Shown: piece after piece, positions 1 through 9,089 of the stretch
How the letters are laid out: each line of letters begins with the position of its first letter
How positions within the stretch are numbered: the first letter of the stretch is position 1
NCBI RefSeq assembly: GCF_005080965.1
Contig: NZ_CP034867.1
Span: 372,001 to 436,000 of the forward strand
Origin: Buchnera aphidicola (Macrosiphum gaurae)
GTDB lineage: Bacteria; Pseudomonadota; Gammaproteobacteria; Enterobacterales; Enterobacteriaceae
Length of the DNA stretch: 64,000 nucleotides
Direction: 5' to 3'
Translations under genes and position numbers: made by a program
The notes under the pieces: model-generated
The model's database searches: none
What the model was told of the DNA's origin: nothing
Seen by the model: only the letters and a program-made list of their open reading frames with translations

Positions 1-154
1 TATCTTTATTAAAGGGATATTCCTTTTTAAAAAAAATGTTTAATTGTTTGTTTAAGTCGAAAAAATTAAATTTTTGTACATTTGAACTGGCAGAATTAAC
101 TGTAAAAGATATAAATAATAAAAAAAAATAAATCATCATCTTCATTATTATCAT
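1..154 (-). CDS. flgA: FlgA, flagellar P-ring assembly chaperone (5' part only)
   Basis: N-terminal 51 codons of a minus-strand gene that runs off the left edge. The start at 154 has AAGGA about six bases upstream; an alternative ATG at 145 is in frame. The first 25 or so residues form a hydrophobic Sec signal (IYFFLLFISF followed by Ser/Ala-rich VNSASS), as expected of periplasmic FlgA, which helps FlgI polymerise into the P ring. The identification rests mainly on position: flgA is divergent from flgB in E. coli and in other Buchnera. The visible part is too short for domain-level confirmation. Confidence 0.7.
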   Translation of the reverse strand, partial: MIIMKMMIYFFLLFISFTVNSASSNVQKFNFFDLNKQLNIFFKKEYPFNKD

Positions 155-206
155 TCTTTTCCTTAATTTATGTTCATTAAATGATTTATAAATGTAGAAT
201 TTTAAG

Positions 207-230
207 AACATTTTCTTGATAGAAAATGTT
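207..230. repeat. Perfect inverted repeat in the flgA-flgB divergent spacer
   Basis: AACATTTTC and GAAAATGTT pair perfectly over 9 bp around the 6-base loop TTGATA. It lies about midway between the divergent flgA and flgB starts. It could be an operator-like palindrome or a 5'-UTR hairpin. No U-tract follows on the plus strand. Its function is unknown. Confidence 0.5.
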
Positions 231-404
231 TAATAAAGGTATAATATGAATATATTTATATTTTTAAAATTTTTTATTTTTAATTTTATTAAAATTTTTC
301 ATAAAAAAATAGATATTCCGAAAAAAACAAAATAAGATGTTATTTATTTGTAACGATATTTTCTTTAAAATAATTTATCATATGTAAAATTAAAGGATAA
401 AAAC

Positions 405-815
405 ATGTTTGATAAAATAAATCAAATTTTTGATTTTAATCAAAAAGCATTAAGCCTTTATTCTAAAAGACAAGAAATATTATCCGCCAATATTGCTAAC
501 TCTGATACACCTGGATATAAATCAATAGATATTAATTTTAAAAACGAACTAAAAAAAATGCTAAACAAAAAAAATGTAAAAAATACAAGCATTTTTTTAA
601 AAAAAACGTCTCCTTACCATTTAGATGCAAAAAACAAAAACGTTTTTTTATTAAAAACTATTCCTGTCATTACTCATCAAATGAAGGAAGACGGTAACAC
701 AGTAAATATGGATAGAGAAAGAATTGAATTCATAAATAATAGTTTGAAATATCAATCAAGTTTAGTATTCATGAAAAATGAAATTAAAAATATGATGCAT
801 GTTTTAAAAGGATAA
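405..815 (+). CDS. flgB: FlgB, flagellar proximal rod protein
   Basis: Structural subunit of the proximal rod, exported by the flagellar type III apparatus and assembled in the periplasm next to the MS ring. The N-terminus carries the rod/hook-family helix motif (SANIANSDTPGYKS, about residues 28-41), and the C-terminal helix (about residues 105-136) is the partner D0 helix. Length 136 aa matches the usual 138. The start is preceded by AAAGGA. It is the first gene of the plus-strand flg run, with flgC 8 bases downstream. Confidence 0.96.
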   Translation: MFDKINQIFDFNQKALSLYSKRQEILSANIANSDTPGYKSIDINFKNELKKMLNKKNVKNTSIFLKKTSPYHLDAKNKNVFLLKTIPVITHQMKEDGNTVNMDRERIEFINNSLKYQSSLVFMKNEIKNMMHVLKG

Positions 816-823
816 TATAGATT

Positions 824-1234
824 ATGTCTCTGCTAAACATATTTAGTATTGCAGGTTCAGCAATGACTGCGCAGTCACAAAAAATAAATGTAATTGCTAG
901 TAACTTAGCTAATATGGATAGTACAATATATAAAAATGGAAAATTTTACCCATATGTTGCAAAAAAAGTTATTTTTGAATTGGATGCATTGAAAAATTCA
1001 AAAATAGGTGGAGTAAAAATATCTGGTATAGTAGATGATCCTAGTCCTATGAAGTTGATATACGATCCAAATAATCCATTAGCTGATAATAAAGGATATT
1101 TTGTAACATCAAATGTAAATCCTATTACAGAAATGGTAAATAATATCTCGGCAGCAAGAAGTTATCAGGCTAACATAGAAGTATTAAAGACAGCTAAAAC
1201 TATGATCATAAAAACATTAACAATCGGTGAATAA
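824..1234 (+). CDS. flgC: FlgC, flagellar proximal rod protein
   Basis: Rod subunit of the basal body, secreted by the flagellar export apparatus. It has the N-terminal flagellar rod motif (ASNLANMDSTIYK, about residues 25-37) and the C-terminal conserved stretch with ITEMVNNISAARSYQANIEV, the typical FlgC/FlgE/FlgG-like D0 helix. Length 136 aa compares with 134 in E. coli. It sits tightly between flgB and flgD, the FlgD ATG lying just past its stop codon, so it is surely co-transcribed with them. Confidence 0.96.
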   Translation: MSLLNIFSIAGSAMTAQSQKINVIASNLANMDSTIYKNGKFYPYVAKKVIFELDALKNSKIGGVKISGIVDDPSPMKLIYDPNNPLADNKGYFVTSNVNPITEMVNNISAARSYQANIEVLKTAKTMIIKTLTIGE

Positions 1235-1244
1235 GGAAAAAAAA

Positions 1245-1916
1245 ATGAGCGTTATTAATATTCATTCACCAACAAATTTTATTGAAAAAGATCATAATAA
1301 CTTACCAAGTAACACTGATTCATTAAATTTACAAAAAAACTTTTTAACCTTATTAGTTGCACAAATTAAAAATCAAGATCCTACTAATCCTATTAAAAAT
1401 TCTGATTTAACATCACAATTAGCTCAAATTAATACAACAAATGGAATTGAGAAACTAAATAATATTGCACTTCAATTTGCGAACCAAATGAGCAAAAATC
1501 AAAGTATTTATTTGTCTTCATTAATTGGGCGTCATCTTATAATACCTAATAAAAAAATAATACACACTAAAGATACTGAAACAAAATTTGGAATACAATT
1601 GTTTGAAAATGCGACTTTAGTGAAAATAAAAATTACAGACGAAAAAAATAAAGTTTTACATGTAAAAGAAATAAAAGATATAAAATCTGGCATATATACT
1701 TTCGTATGGGATGGAAAAGATTTAGATAATAAAAATGTAATGACTGGAAAATATAATATATCAGTGATAGCTAAAAACCAAGATAAGGATGTTCCCGTTA
1801 AAAGTTTAAGTGAAGTTGTAGTTAATAGTATTATTATGTCTGCTAATGATCCTATTATCGATTTAGGAGACGCAGGAAAAACAACAGCTTCAAATATTTG
1901 TGAAATTCTTAAATAA
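1245..1916 (+). CDS. flgD: FlgD, flagellar hook-capping scaffold
   Basis: Caps the growing hook and guides FlgE polymerisation, leaving when the hook is complete. I chose the ATG at 1245 (MSVINIHSP), preceded by AAGGA, over an in-frame ATG at 1227 that would overlap flgC. The N-terminal hook-cap signature LLVAQIKNQDPTNPI is clear (about residues 35-50), and the C-terminal part has the FlgD Ig-like fold signature (GIYTFVWDGKD, MTGKYNISV). Length is about 223 aa, close to 231 in E. coli. Confidence 0.95.
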   Translation: MSVINIHSPTNFIEKDHNNLPSNTDSLNLQKNFLTLLVAQIKNQDPTNPIKNSDLTSQLAQINTTNGIEKLNNIALQFANQMSKNQSIYLSSLIGRHLIIPNKKIIHTKDTETKFGIQLFENATLVKIKITDEKNKVLHVKEIKDIKSGIYTFVWDGKDLDNKNVMTGKYNISVIAKNQDKDVPVKSLSEVVVNSIIMSANDPIIDLGDAGKTTASNICEILK

Positions 1917-1955
1917 AATAATGTTTTCTTTAAAACAAAGAACAGGAGTAAATTT

Positions 1956-3179
1956 ATGCCTACTATGGGAGCTGTAAGCGGCTTATTAGTTAACAATGAC
2001 TATATGAATATTATATCAAATAATATTGCTAATGCATCTACTATAGGATACAAATCTAGTAGACCTATTTTTTTTGATATGTTCACTCATTCATTTTATT
2101 CAAATGTTGGTAAAGGATATGGTGTAGGGATTTCAAATATTGTACAGAACTTTAACAACGGAATGTTAGTTGAAACTGGTAGAGATTTAGATTTAGGGAT
2201 TGCAAAAGACGGATTTTTTCGTGTTTTAGATAACCAGGGTAATGTACATTATACAAGAGATGGTCAATTTTCGATCGATAAAAATGAGAACATTATTAAT
2301 ACGCAAGGAATGTATCTAACTGGAAGAAATAAATCTTGTTCACAAAATACTTGCGATAGTAAATTTAATTTAGAACCTATTAATTTACGCAACGCTCGTA
2401 TACTAAAAAAAAAATCTACTTCTGAAATAAAATTAACAGCCGTTTTAAACGGTAATTCTGATACAATTACAAATACAGATGGTTTTGATAATAAATTATC
2501 TAAATCAGAAAACGCTGTCACTTATATTGATATATATAATAAACAGGGTGAAAAAGAACAAATTAAAATTTCTTTTAGTAAAAAAGAAAAAAACAAATGG
2601 AACGTTAATGTAGAATCAGAAAATTCTAATAATCCAAAAAGCATAAGTGATAATTTTGATTTAACATTCAATTCTAATGGTGAATTAACTTCTAATACAA
2701 GTTTAAACATTCAGTCTAAAAACCCTGAAAAATATGAGAATATCACTCTTAATTTAGCTGGTACTACAGAACAATTTAATACTCATAATTCTTTTGAAAA
2801 CACTTCTCAAAATGGATATCCTCAAGGTTCTCTACAAACATTTAATGTTTTTCCAAATGGTGATATTATTGCAATTTATTCAAATCAGAAAGAGCAAACA
2901 GTAGGTCAAATACTATTATCAAAATTTATTAACCCTGAAAAATTAAAACCTGAAAGTGGTAATCTATGGTCTGCTACTTTAGAATCAGGTGAAGAAGTGA
3001 TAGGAACAGCTGGTGATCAAGGATTCGGAAATCTACATGATAAAATGTTGGAAACATCAAACGTAGATTTAAATAAAGAACTAATAAACATGATCATCGC
3101 ACAACGTAATTATCAATCAAATGCTCAATCTTTTAAAATGGAAGATAAAATAATTAACACATTAATAAATTTGCGATAA
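1956..3179 (+). CDS. flgE: FlgE, flagellar hook protein
   Basis: Main subunit of the curved hook. It has the N-terminal D0 motif ([16 protein letters not shown], about residues 21-36), a central variable D1/D2 region (residues 90-340) rich in Asn, Lys and Ser, and the C-terminal helix ending [20 protein letters not shown]. Length 407 aa is near the E. coli value (402). An AGGAG lies 8-12 bases before the start. Conservation of both terminal helices means a hook can probably still polymerise. Confidence 0.96.
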   Translation: MPTMGAVSGLLVNNDYMNIISNNIANASTIGYKSSRPIFFDMFTHSFYSNVGKGYGVGISNIVQNFNNGMLVETGRDLDLGIAKDGFFRVLDNQGNVHYTRDGQFSIDKNENIINTQGMYLTGRNKSCSQNTCDSKFNLEPINLRNARILKKKSTSEIKLTAVLNGNSDTITNTDGFDNKLSKSENAVTYIDIYNKQGEKEQIKISFSKKEKNKWNVNVESENSNNPKSISDNFDLTFNSNGELTSNTSLNIQSKNPEKYENITLNLAGTTEQFNTHNSFENTSQNGYPQGSLQTFNVFPNGDIIAIYSNQKEQTVGQILLSKFINPEKLKPESGNLWSATLESGEEVIGTAGDQGFGNLHDKMLETSNVDLNKELINMIIAQRNYQSNAQSFKMEDKIINTLINLR

Positions 3180-3206
3180 TCTATATAAATAGGATTGAAG
3201 AATATA

Positions 3207-3965
3207 ATGGAGAACGCGGTATATAAATCTATGATTGCTGCTAATCAATTATTAGAAAAACAAACTGTTATTGCTAATAATCTAGCAAATATTTCAACTA
3301 CTGGTTTTAAAGAGAAGTTTATTTGTGCAATACAAAACCAGAATATAAAAAATTTATATAATAATTATAATACAATTATAAAAGAATATCATAATCTTTC
3401 TTCAGGAATATTAAATCACACAAGAAGAAATTTGGATGTATTTATTAAAAATGACGGTTGGTTAACAGTCAAAGACCTTGATGGTCAAGAAGCATACACC
3501 AAAAATGGTCATTTAAAAATTAGTTCAAACAAAAAACTAACTATTCAAGGCAATGAAGTAGTAGGAAATAATTGCAATATAGAAATACCAAATAATATCA
3601 CTTTAAAAATTTTATCTAATGGAATAATTACATCAACAATAAAAAAAAATAAGCATATTATTGAAAATAAAATAGGGTCATTAAAATTAGTACGTATTCC
3701 TTCACAAGATCTTATTCAAAAAGAAAATGGATTATTTTACATAAGAAAAAATTATGACTCACTTAATAAATATCATCAAACTATAAATCATAATAATGAA
3801 ATACGTATACAATCAGGCATGTTAGAAGAAAGCAATGTGAACGCTTCTCAAAATATGATAGAAATGATATCGAATGCTAGACAGTTTGAAATGCAAATGA
3901 AAATGATATCTATGTGCGATCAAAACGCAGAATATGCAAATCATCTAATCAATATTAACAATTGA
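3207..3965 (+). CDS. flgF: FlgF, flagellar proximal rod protein
   Basis: Rod protein. I place the start at the ATG at 3207 (MENAVYKSM), which matches the family start; a TTG at 3195 is in frame but adds four unconserved residues, and AGGATTGAAG just upstream of the ATG is the likely ribosome-binding region. The N-terminal motif [15 protein letters not shown] and the C-terminal segment [20 protein letters not shown] are the flagellar basal-body rod signatures. Length is about 252 aa, the family norm. It lies between flgE and flgG. Confidence 0.95.
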   Translation: MENAVYKSMIAANQLLEKQTVIANNLANISTTGFKEKFICAIQNQNIKNLYNNYNTIIKEYHNLSSGILNHTRRNLDVFIKNDGWLTVKDLDGQEAYTKNGHLKISSNKKLTIQGNEVVGNNCNIEIPNNITLKILSNGIITSTIKKNKHIIENKIGSLKLVRIPSQDLIQKENGLFYIRKNYDSLNKYHQTINHNNEIRIQSGMLEESNVNASQNMIEMISNARQFEMQMKMISMCDQNAEYANHLININN

Positions 3966-3984
3966 TAATAAACAGGATAAAAAT

Positions 3985-4767
3985 ATGATTGCTTCTTTAT
4001 GGATTTCTAAAACTGGTCTTGATGCCCAACAAATTAATATGAATGTTATTTCTAATAACTTAGCTAACGTTAGCACGAATGGATTTAAACGATCTAGAGC
4101 AGTTTTTGAAGATTTAATGTATCAAACAATTCGAGAAGCAGGAACGAATTCATCACTCGAAACAAATTTGCCATCAGGATTACAGTTAGGAACTGGAGTA
4201 AGACCTGTTTCTACTGAAAGAATTCATAGTCAGGGTAATCTTTCGAAAACAGAAGCTGAAAAAGATATAGCTATTCACGGTTCAGGATTTTTTCAAGTAC
4301 AATTACCCGACGGAAATATGGGATATACGAGAGATGGATGTTTTCAATTAGATCAAAATGGTCAATTAGTAACGAATAGTGGCTTTCCTGTTGTACCTGA
4401 AATTAATATTCCGCCTAATTCCACAAATATTAATATAGCAAGAGATGGTCTTATTAGTGCTACTGTTCAAGGACAAACACAACCTATTTTAGTTGGTCAA
4501 TTAAATCTAATCACCTTTGTTAATGATGCTGGATTAGAAAGTTTAGGTGAAAATTTATATCAAGAAACTCAAGCATCAGGAGTTCCTATTGATACTGTTC
4601 CAGGTTTAAATGGTTCAGGATTATTATGTCAAGGGTATATTGAAACTTCTAATGTTAATGTGGCTGAAGAATTAGTTAATATGATTCAAACACAAAGAGC
4701 CTATGAAATTAACAGTAAATCTATTAGTACATCAGATCAAATGTTACAAAAACTATCACAATTGTAA
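3985..4767 (+). CDS. flgG: FlgG, flagellar distal rod protein
   Basis: Distal rod (drive shaft) subunit. The N-terminal motif [16 protein letters not shown] and the C-terminal run [20 protein letters not shown] are nearly identical to enterobacterial FlgG. Length 260 aa equals the E. coli protein. It is the best conserved of the rod genes here. An AGGAT precedes the ATG. A gap of 84 bases separates it from flgH. Confidence 0.97.
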   Translation: MIASLWISKTGLDAQQINMNVISNNLANVSTNGFKRSRAVFEDLMYQTIREAGTNSSLETNLPSGLQLGTGVRPVSTERIHSQGNLSKTEAEKDIAIHGSGFFQVQLPDGNMGYTRDGCFQLDQNGQLVTNSGFPVVPEINIPPNSTNINIARDGLISATVQGQTQPILVGQLNLITFVNDAGLESLGENLYQETQASGVPIDTVPGLNGSGLLCQGYIETSNVNVAEELVNMIQTQRAYEINSKSISTSDQMLQKLSQL

Positions 4768-4851
4768 TAATTGAATTTTATAATATGTTCATAAAAATAT
4801 TTTCGAGAAAATTTTATATACTAAACGTCTATTATTAAAGGTAACTTTTTC

Positions 4852-5568
4852 GTGATAAAGTTATTTATTAGTCAAATAAAATATTATTTAATGGCTATTT
4901 TTTTATTAACAATTCAGAGTTGTGCTAATGTTGAATACAAACCTTTAGTAGAAGGCAATACAACTGCCGTAGCACCTAATATATGGCCAAAAGTAATTAA
5001 TGGTTCTTTGTTTCAAGAAAAAATACCTCTAAATTATGGATATCAACCATTATTTGAAGATCATCGTCCACATAATATTGGAGATACAATAACTGTTGTA
5101 TTACAAGAAAATATCAGTGCTAGTAATAGTTCCGCTTCAGATATGAGTAGAAACGGAACTACTAACCTAGGAATAAAAATGACACCTGGACAATTGAATC
5201 CTATGTTAGATATTGATGTGAAAGATAATACAACAAGTTTAGATAGTACGGGAAGAAATAATTTTTCTGGAAAAGGTAGTAACTCAGCTAAAAACAAATT
5301 TACCGGGCTTATTACCGTTACTGTAAAAAAAGTATTTTCTAATGGAAATTTAAAAGTTGTTGGAGAAAAACAAGTTGCTATTAATGAAGGTACAGAGTTT
5401 ATTCGTTTTTCAGGTGTAATAAATCCTAATAATATTAATAAAAACAATTTGATTGCATCCACTCATATTGCTGATGCACGTATTGAATATTTAAGTCATG
5501 GACGTATTAACGACATTCAAAAAATGGGTTGGTTGCAAAGATTTTTATTAAAAATTTCTCCTATATAA
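4852..5568 (+). CDS. flgH: FlgH, flagellar L-ring lipoprotein
   Basis: Outer-membrane L-ring subunit. It uses a GTG start with AAAGG about 8-10 bases upstream. The lipoprotein signal is [20 protein letters not shown] then IQSC, with lipidation at Cys24. Conserved blocks are [39 protein letters not shown] and the C-terminal MGWLQRFLL. Length 238 aa compares with 232 in E. coli. It is followed not directly by flgI but by a 227-base gap with a strong hairpin. Confidence 0.95.
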   Translation: MIKLFISQIKYYLMAIFLLTIQSCANVEYKPLVEGNTTAVAPNIWPKVINGSLFQEKIPLNYGYQPLFEDHRPHNIGDTITVVLQENISASNSSASDMSRNGTTNLGIKMTPGQLNPMLDIDVKDNTTSLDSTGRNNFSGKGSNSAKNKFTGLITVTVKKVFSNGNLKVVGEKQVAINEGTEFIRFSGVINPNNINKNNLIASTHIADARIEYLSHGRINDIQKMGWLQRFLLKISPI

Positions 5569-5640
5569 ATGTATATTTTAAAATGGAATAATTTTAAAAA
5601 AACTATCAGGAAATTATATTTCTTCTAAATTTAATTAAAT

Positions 5641-5671
5641 CTCATAAAGAATGTTGTTTATTCTTTATGAG
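5641..5671. terminator. Strong hairpin in the flgH-flgI gap (possible terminator)
   Basis: CTCATAAAGAAT and ATTCTTTATGAG form a perfect 12-bp stem around a 7-base loop. On the plus strand it is followed by AAAAAATTATTTTTTT, a delayed U-rich run. It may end or attenuate the flgB-H transcript, with flgI read from its own promoter in the very AT-rich 5700-5790 region. It could also be an RNA processing site. Confidence 0.55.
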
Positions 5672-5795
5672 AAAAAATTATTTTTTTAAAAACAACTAAA
5701 AATAAAGAAAGTTTTTATAATTATAATATTTTTATAAAATAACATATTTATATATACTATAACATTTTTTTAAAAGCACATGGATAAAGGTTTTT

Positions 5796-6917
5796 ATGTC
5801 TAAAAAAATATTATTATTGATGAAATTAATTATATTTGTATTTGTAATTTTTTCATCACCTTCTTTATATGCTGAAAAAATACGCGATTTAACTAGTATT
5901 CAAGGAATTCGAGATAATCCGCTTATTGGTTATGGTTTAATAGTTGGTTTAGATGGAACAGGTGATCAATCAACACAAGCTCCATTTACTAATCAATCAC
6001 TAAATAATATGTTATCACAATTAGGTGTCAGTGTTCCCTCAAATACTAATATGCATCTGAAAAATGTAGCAGCAGTAATAGTTACAGCAAACTTACCAGC
6101 ATTTAGTCATACAGGCGAAAAAATAGATGTGGTGGTCTCATCTATAGGTAATGCAAAAAGTCTCAAGGGAGGAACACTTTTAATGACTCCTTTAAAAGGT
6201 GCTGATAATCAAATTTATGCTATTGCTCAAGGTAATATATTAGTATCTGAAAAAAATAACCAAAAAAACAGAATCCGTTATCTTTATGCGAATCAAGTTA
6301 ATTCGGGAAAGATTCATTGTGGTGCAACAATTGAGCGTGAAATAATCAATAACTTTGGAAAACAAAAAACAATAAATTTACAGTTAAATCAAGAAAACTT
6401 TAGTACAGCACAACGTATTAGCGATATGATTAATATAAAATATCCAGATACAGCTACTCCTGTTGATTCTAAAACAGTACAACTGAATACTTCAGCCAAT
6501 AATGATGTACAAGTACACATGCTATCTAATATTCAAGATATAGATATTTCTTTGCCATCACAAGAAGCTAAAGTTGTAGTAAACTCTCGTACTGGTTCGA
6601 TTGTTATTAATCAATCAGTAAAATTAGGATCATGTGTCGTTTCAAATGGTAATATGTCTATAATAGTACATGAAATTATAAATAAAAAAAGAGATCTAAA
6701 TTTTTTAAAATCATTTAAAAAAGTTCAAAAAAGAGATAAATCTACAGAAGATATGGTTGATAAAAATTATATGGACGATATTTACAAAAATAGAGAAAAT
6801 TTACATAATATAGTTAGAGCTTTAAACACATTGGGTACTAAACCTGATGAATTAATGTCTATTTTACAATTAATGAAAAGTGCTGGTTGTCTTAACGCAA
6901 AATTGGAAATTGCTTAA
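5796..6917 (+). CDS. flgI: FlgI, flagellar P-ring protein
   Basis: Periplasmic P-ring subunit around the rod. The signal peptide spans residues 1-26 (hydrophobic IIFVFVIFSS, cleavage after LYA). The mature protein starts EKIRDLTSIQGIRDNPLIGYG, a family hallmark; GLDGTGDQS follows, and the C-terminus keeps LNTLGTKPDELMSILQLMKSAG. Length 373 aa compares with 365 in E. coli. Its TAA stop directly abuts the flgJ ATG, so translation of the two is probably coupled. Confidence 0.96.
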   Translation: MSKKILLLMKLIIFVFVIFSSPSLYAEKIRDLTSIQGIRDNPLIGYGLIVGLDGTGDQSTQAPFTNQSLNNMLSQLGVSVPSNTNMHLKNVAAVIVTANLPAFSHTGEKIDVVVSSIGNAKSLKGGTLLMTPLKGADNQIYAIAQGNILVSEKNNQKNRIRYLYANQVNSGKIHCGATIEREIINNFGKQKTINLQLNQENFSTAQRISDMINIKYPDTATPVDSKTVQLNTSANNDVQVHMLSNIQDIDISLPSQEAKVVVNSRTGSIVINQSVKLGSCVVSNGNMSIIVHEIINKKRDLNFLKSFKKVQKRDKSTEDMVDKNYMDDIYKNRENLHNIVRALNTLGTKPDELMSILQLMKSAGCLNAKLEIA

Positions 6918-7232
6918 ATGAACGATAATTTATTATTATTTAAAACATCAAATTATAACATGCAATTTATCAACGAACTTAAATACCAAGTTCGTCTCAA
7001 TCCCAAAAAATATGAATTAAAAACAGCTAGGGAAGTAGAAGGTATCTTTATTCAATTATTAATTAAAAATATGAGAAATTCTTTATCAAAAGATAATTTA
7101 TTAGATAATAATCAAAGTCGTCTCTACACTGATTTTTATGATCAACAGTTGTCTCAAGACGTTAGTAAAAAAGGTATAGGATTATCCGATATTATTTTAA
7201 AACAAATTCAACTACAAAATAATATCATATAA
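6918..7232 (+). CDS. flgJ: FlgJ, rod-cap domain only (muramidase domain lost)
   Basis: Only 104 aa, against about 313 in E. coli. What remains is the N-terminal rod-capping domain: REVEGIFIQLLIKNMRNSL and YTDFYDQQLSQDVSKKGIGLSDIIL are the Rod-binding signature. The C-terminal peptidoglycan hydrolase that opens the wall for the rod is absent, and no continuation is seen in other frames before flgK at 7281. It is translationally coupled to flgI (TAA-ATG abutting). Short FlgJ fits a thin or altered wall in the symbiont; that link is inference. Confidence 0.9.
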   Translation: MNDNLLLFKTSNYNMQFINELKYQVRLNPKKYELKTAREVEGIFIQLLIKNMRNSLSKDNLLDNNQSRLYTDFYDQQLSQDVSKKGIGLSDIILKQIQLQNNII

Positions 7233-7280
7233 TAAAAAATATATTTTAAGATAAATATCTTATAAAAATAAGGACAAAAA

Positions 7281-8924
7281 ATGGGTTCTATATTTAATAC
7301 TGCTATTGCTGGAATTAATGCAATGAAGGTCATGATTGATGACACTGTTGATAAAATTAATAATCCTACTAGAAAAAACTCAGGGAAACGTCTGGTTGTA
7401 GAAAATACTGTGCAAGATTCAAATATAAACACTACAGTAAAAGTAAAAGAAATATATGATAATTATAATGATTTTATTGTAGAAGAAAAACGTAAAACCG
7501 ACGTACAAGTTCAAGATGAACAAACTAAAATTGAACAATTATTAAAACTTGAAGATTTATTATGTGAAAAATCAAATATTTTTAATGAATTAATAAATGA
7601 TTTATATAAGCAAATAGAGAAAGAGATTGTTTTAGATAAAAAAAATATTTTTAATGAAAATATACAAAATAGATTAAATAATATAGTTCATCAAATAAAA
7701 GATTTTGATAAAAAATTAAAATTTTTAGAAAAAGATATTAAAGAGTTGGTTATAAATAAAATACAAAAAGTGAATGCTTTAATTGATGAAATTCATAATA
7801 TTACTATAGATATTCATTATTTTCCTATTTTAAATTTTTCTGATAGAACTGATAGAACTGATAGTCTCATAGAAAAAAGAGAGAATCTAGTAGACGAGTT
7901 AAATAATTTAATTGGAGTAAAAGTTGTCAAAGATCATGATAATTATAAACTTTATTTAAATAATGGAATAGCTGTCATAGATAATAATCAAAAACAAAAT
8001 TTAATTCCACTAACATCTAAAACAGATGATAGATATATCAGTATAGGATATATTGATAATAATGATAAAATAGTAAAAAAAATAGAAGATATGATTCCTA
8101 GTGCTACTTTAGGAGCACTTCTTAAATTTCGAAGAGAAGAACTAAGAAATACAAGAAATAAAATAGGGCAAATAACAATTAATTTTGCTGACAGTATAAA
8201 TTCATATCATACATTAGGATATGATATGTTTGGAGATGTTGGTAAACAAGTTTTTAACATTGGTCAACCAGAAGTAGTATCTAGTTTCAGCAATCATTCA
8301 CATCCTGCAATATCTGCAAAATGGTTGTCTACTACCAGTGATGCAAAAGACACTGATTATCTTGTATTTTTTAAAAATAACAATTGGACAGTAACAAGAC
8401 TTTCAGATCATACTATAGTTCAACCGGAAATAGATAAAAAAAACAACAATGTATCAATTACCTTTGATGGAATTAAACTTTCAATACAAGGTGAAACTTC
8501 TGATGGTGATATTTATATGATTAAACCATATTCTAAAACATTAGAAGAATTACAATTACTGATTAATAAAAATGAATTATTTGCATTTTCAACAACAAGT
8601 GACTCAAATTATCCAAATAGAAATAACGCTATGATAATAGATAAATTATATCAAGGCTTACTTGTTGACAATAAATATACACTGGATCAAGCTTATCAAA
8701 ATTTTTCTCAATCTATAGCTCATAAATGTAATGCACTAGAAGAAGAACTACCTTTTAAGAGAAACATGATTGACATACTTAAAAATAAAAAAATGTCTAT
8801 GTCTAATAACATTGAAGAAGATTACCAAGATTTAAACTATCAACAAGAATGTTATCTTGCAAATGTTAAAGTTTTACAAACAGCAGAAAAAATTTTTAAT
8901 GAAATAATCGAACGTTATAGTTAA
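7281..8924 (+). CDS. flgK: FlgK, hook-associated protein 1 (divergent)
   Basis: Hook-filament junction protein. The start ([16 protein letters not shown]) aligns with family N-termini, and the C-terminus ([26 protein letters not shown]) is the usual D0 helix. Length 547 aa equals E. coli FlgK. The usual N-terminal NNIAN.NTPGY motif is degraded to [12 protein letters not shown], unlike the intact motifs in FlgB/E/F/G. A 9-bp unit GATAGAACT is tandemly repeated from 7842. AAGGA lies before the start. flgL, which follows flgK in E. coli, is absent, so FlgK may cap the hook rather than join a filament. Confidence 0.88.
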   Translation: MGSIFNTAIAGINAMKVMIDDTVDKINNPTRKNSGKRLVVENTVQDSNINTTVKVKEIYDNYNDFIVEEKRKTDVQVQDEQTKIEQLLKLEDLLCEKSNIFNELINDLYKQIEKEIVLDKKNIFNENIQNRLNNIVHQIKDFDKKLKFLEKDIKELVINKIQKVNALIDEIHNITIDIHYFPILNFSDRTDRTDSLIEKRENLVDELNNLIGVKVVKDHDNYKLYLNNGIAVIDNNQKQNLIPLTSKTDDRYISIGYIDNNDKIVKKIEDMIPSATLGALLKFRREELRNTRNKIGQITINFADSINSYHTLGYDMFGDVGKQVFNIGQPEVVSSFSNHSHPAISAKWLSTTSDAKDTDYLVFFKNNNWTVTRLSDHTIVQPEIDKKNNNVSITFDGIKLSIQGETSDGDIYMIKPYSKTLEELQLLINKNELFAFSTTSDSNYPNRNNAMIIDKLYQGLLVDNKYTLDQAYQNFSQSIAHKCNALEEELPFKRNMIDILKNKKMSMSNNIEEDYQDLNYQQECYLANVKVLQTAEKIFNEIIERYS

Positions 8925-8953
8925 TTGTATTTTATTTGAGACTTATAAAAAAT

Positions 8954-8980
8954 AAAAACTTACTTTGAAAGTAAGTTTTT
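8954..8980. terminator. Bidirectional terminator between flgK and rne
   Basis: AAAAACTTAC and GTAAGTTTTT pair perfectly around TTTGAAA. On the plus strand it is followed by ATTTTTTATTTT, a good U-tract, so it should end the flg transcript. A-rich sequence on the left gives a U-tract on the minus strand, so it may also serve the convergent rne transcript. Confidence 0.8.
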
Positions 8981-9089
8981 ATTTTTTATTTTAATAAATT
9001 ATTTAATAAATATAAAATATTACATATATTAAAAAGATTTAATAGTTAAATTCTTTTTTAAAAATACTTTTTTTATATAAAAAAATACT

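Noticed and set aside
1532..1996. Long minus-strand frame (154 codons) opposite flgD and the flgE start
   Set aside because: It is hydrophobic and Phe/Leu/Ile-rich, as expected for the antisense of an AT-rich Lys/Asn-rich gene. It shows no recognisable motif and lies fully over real genes.
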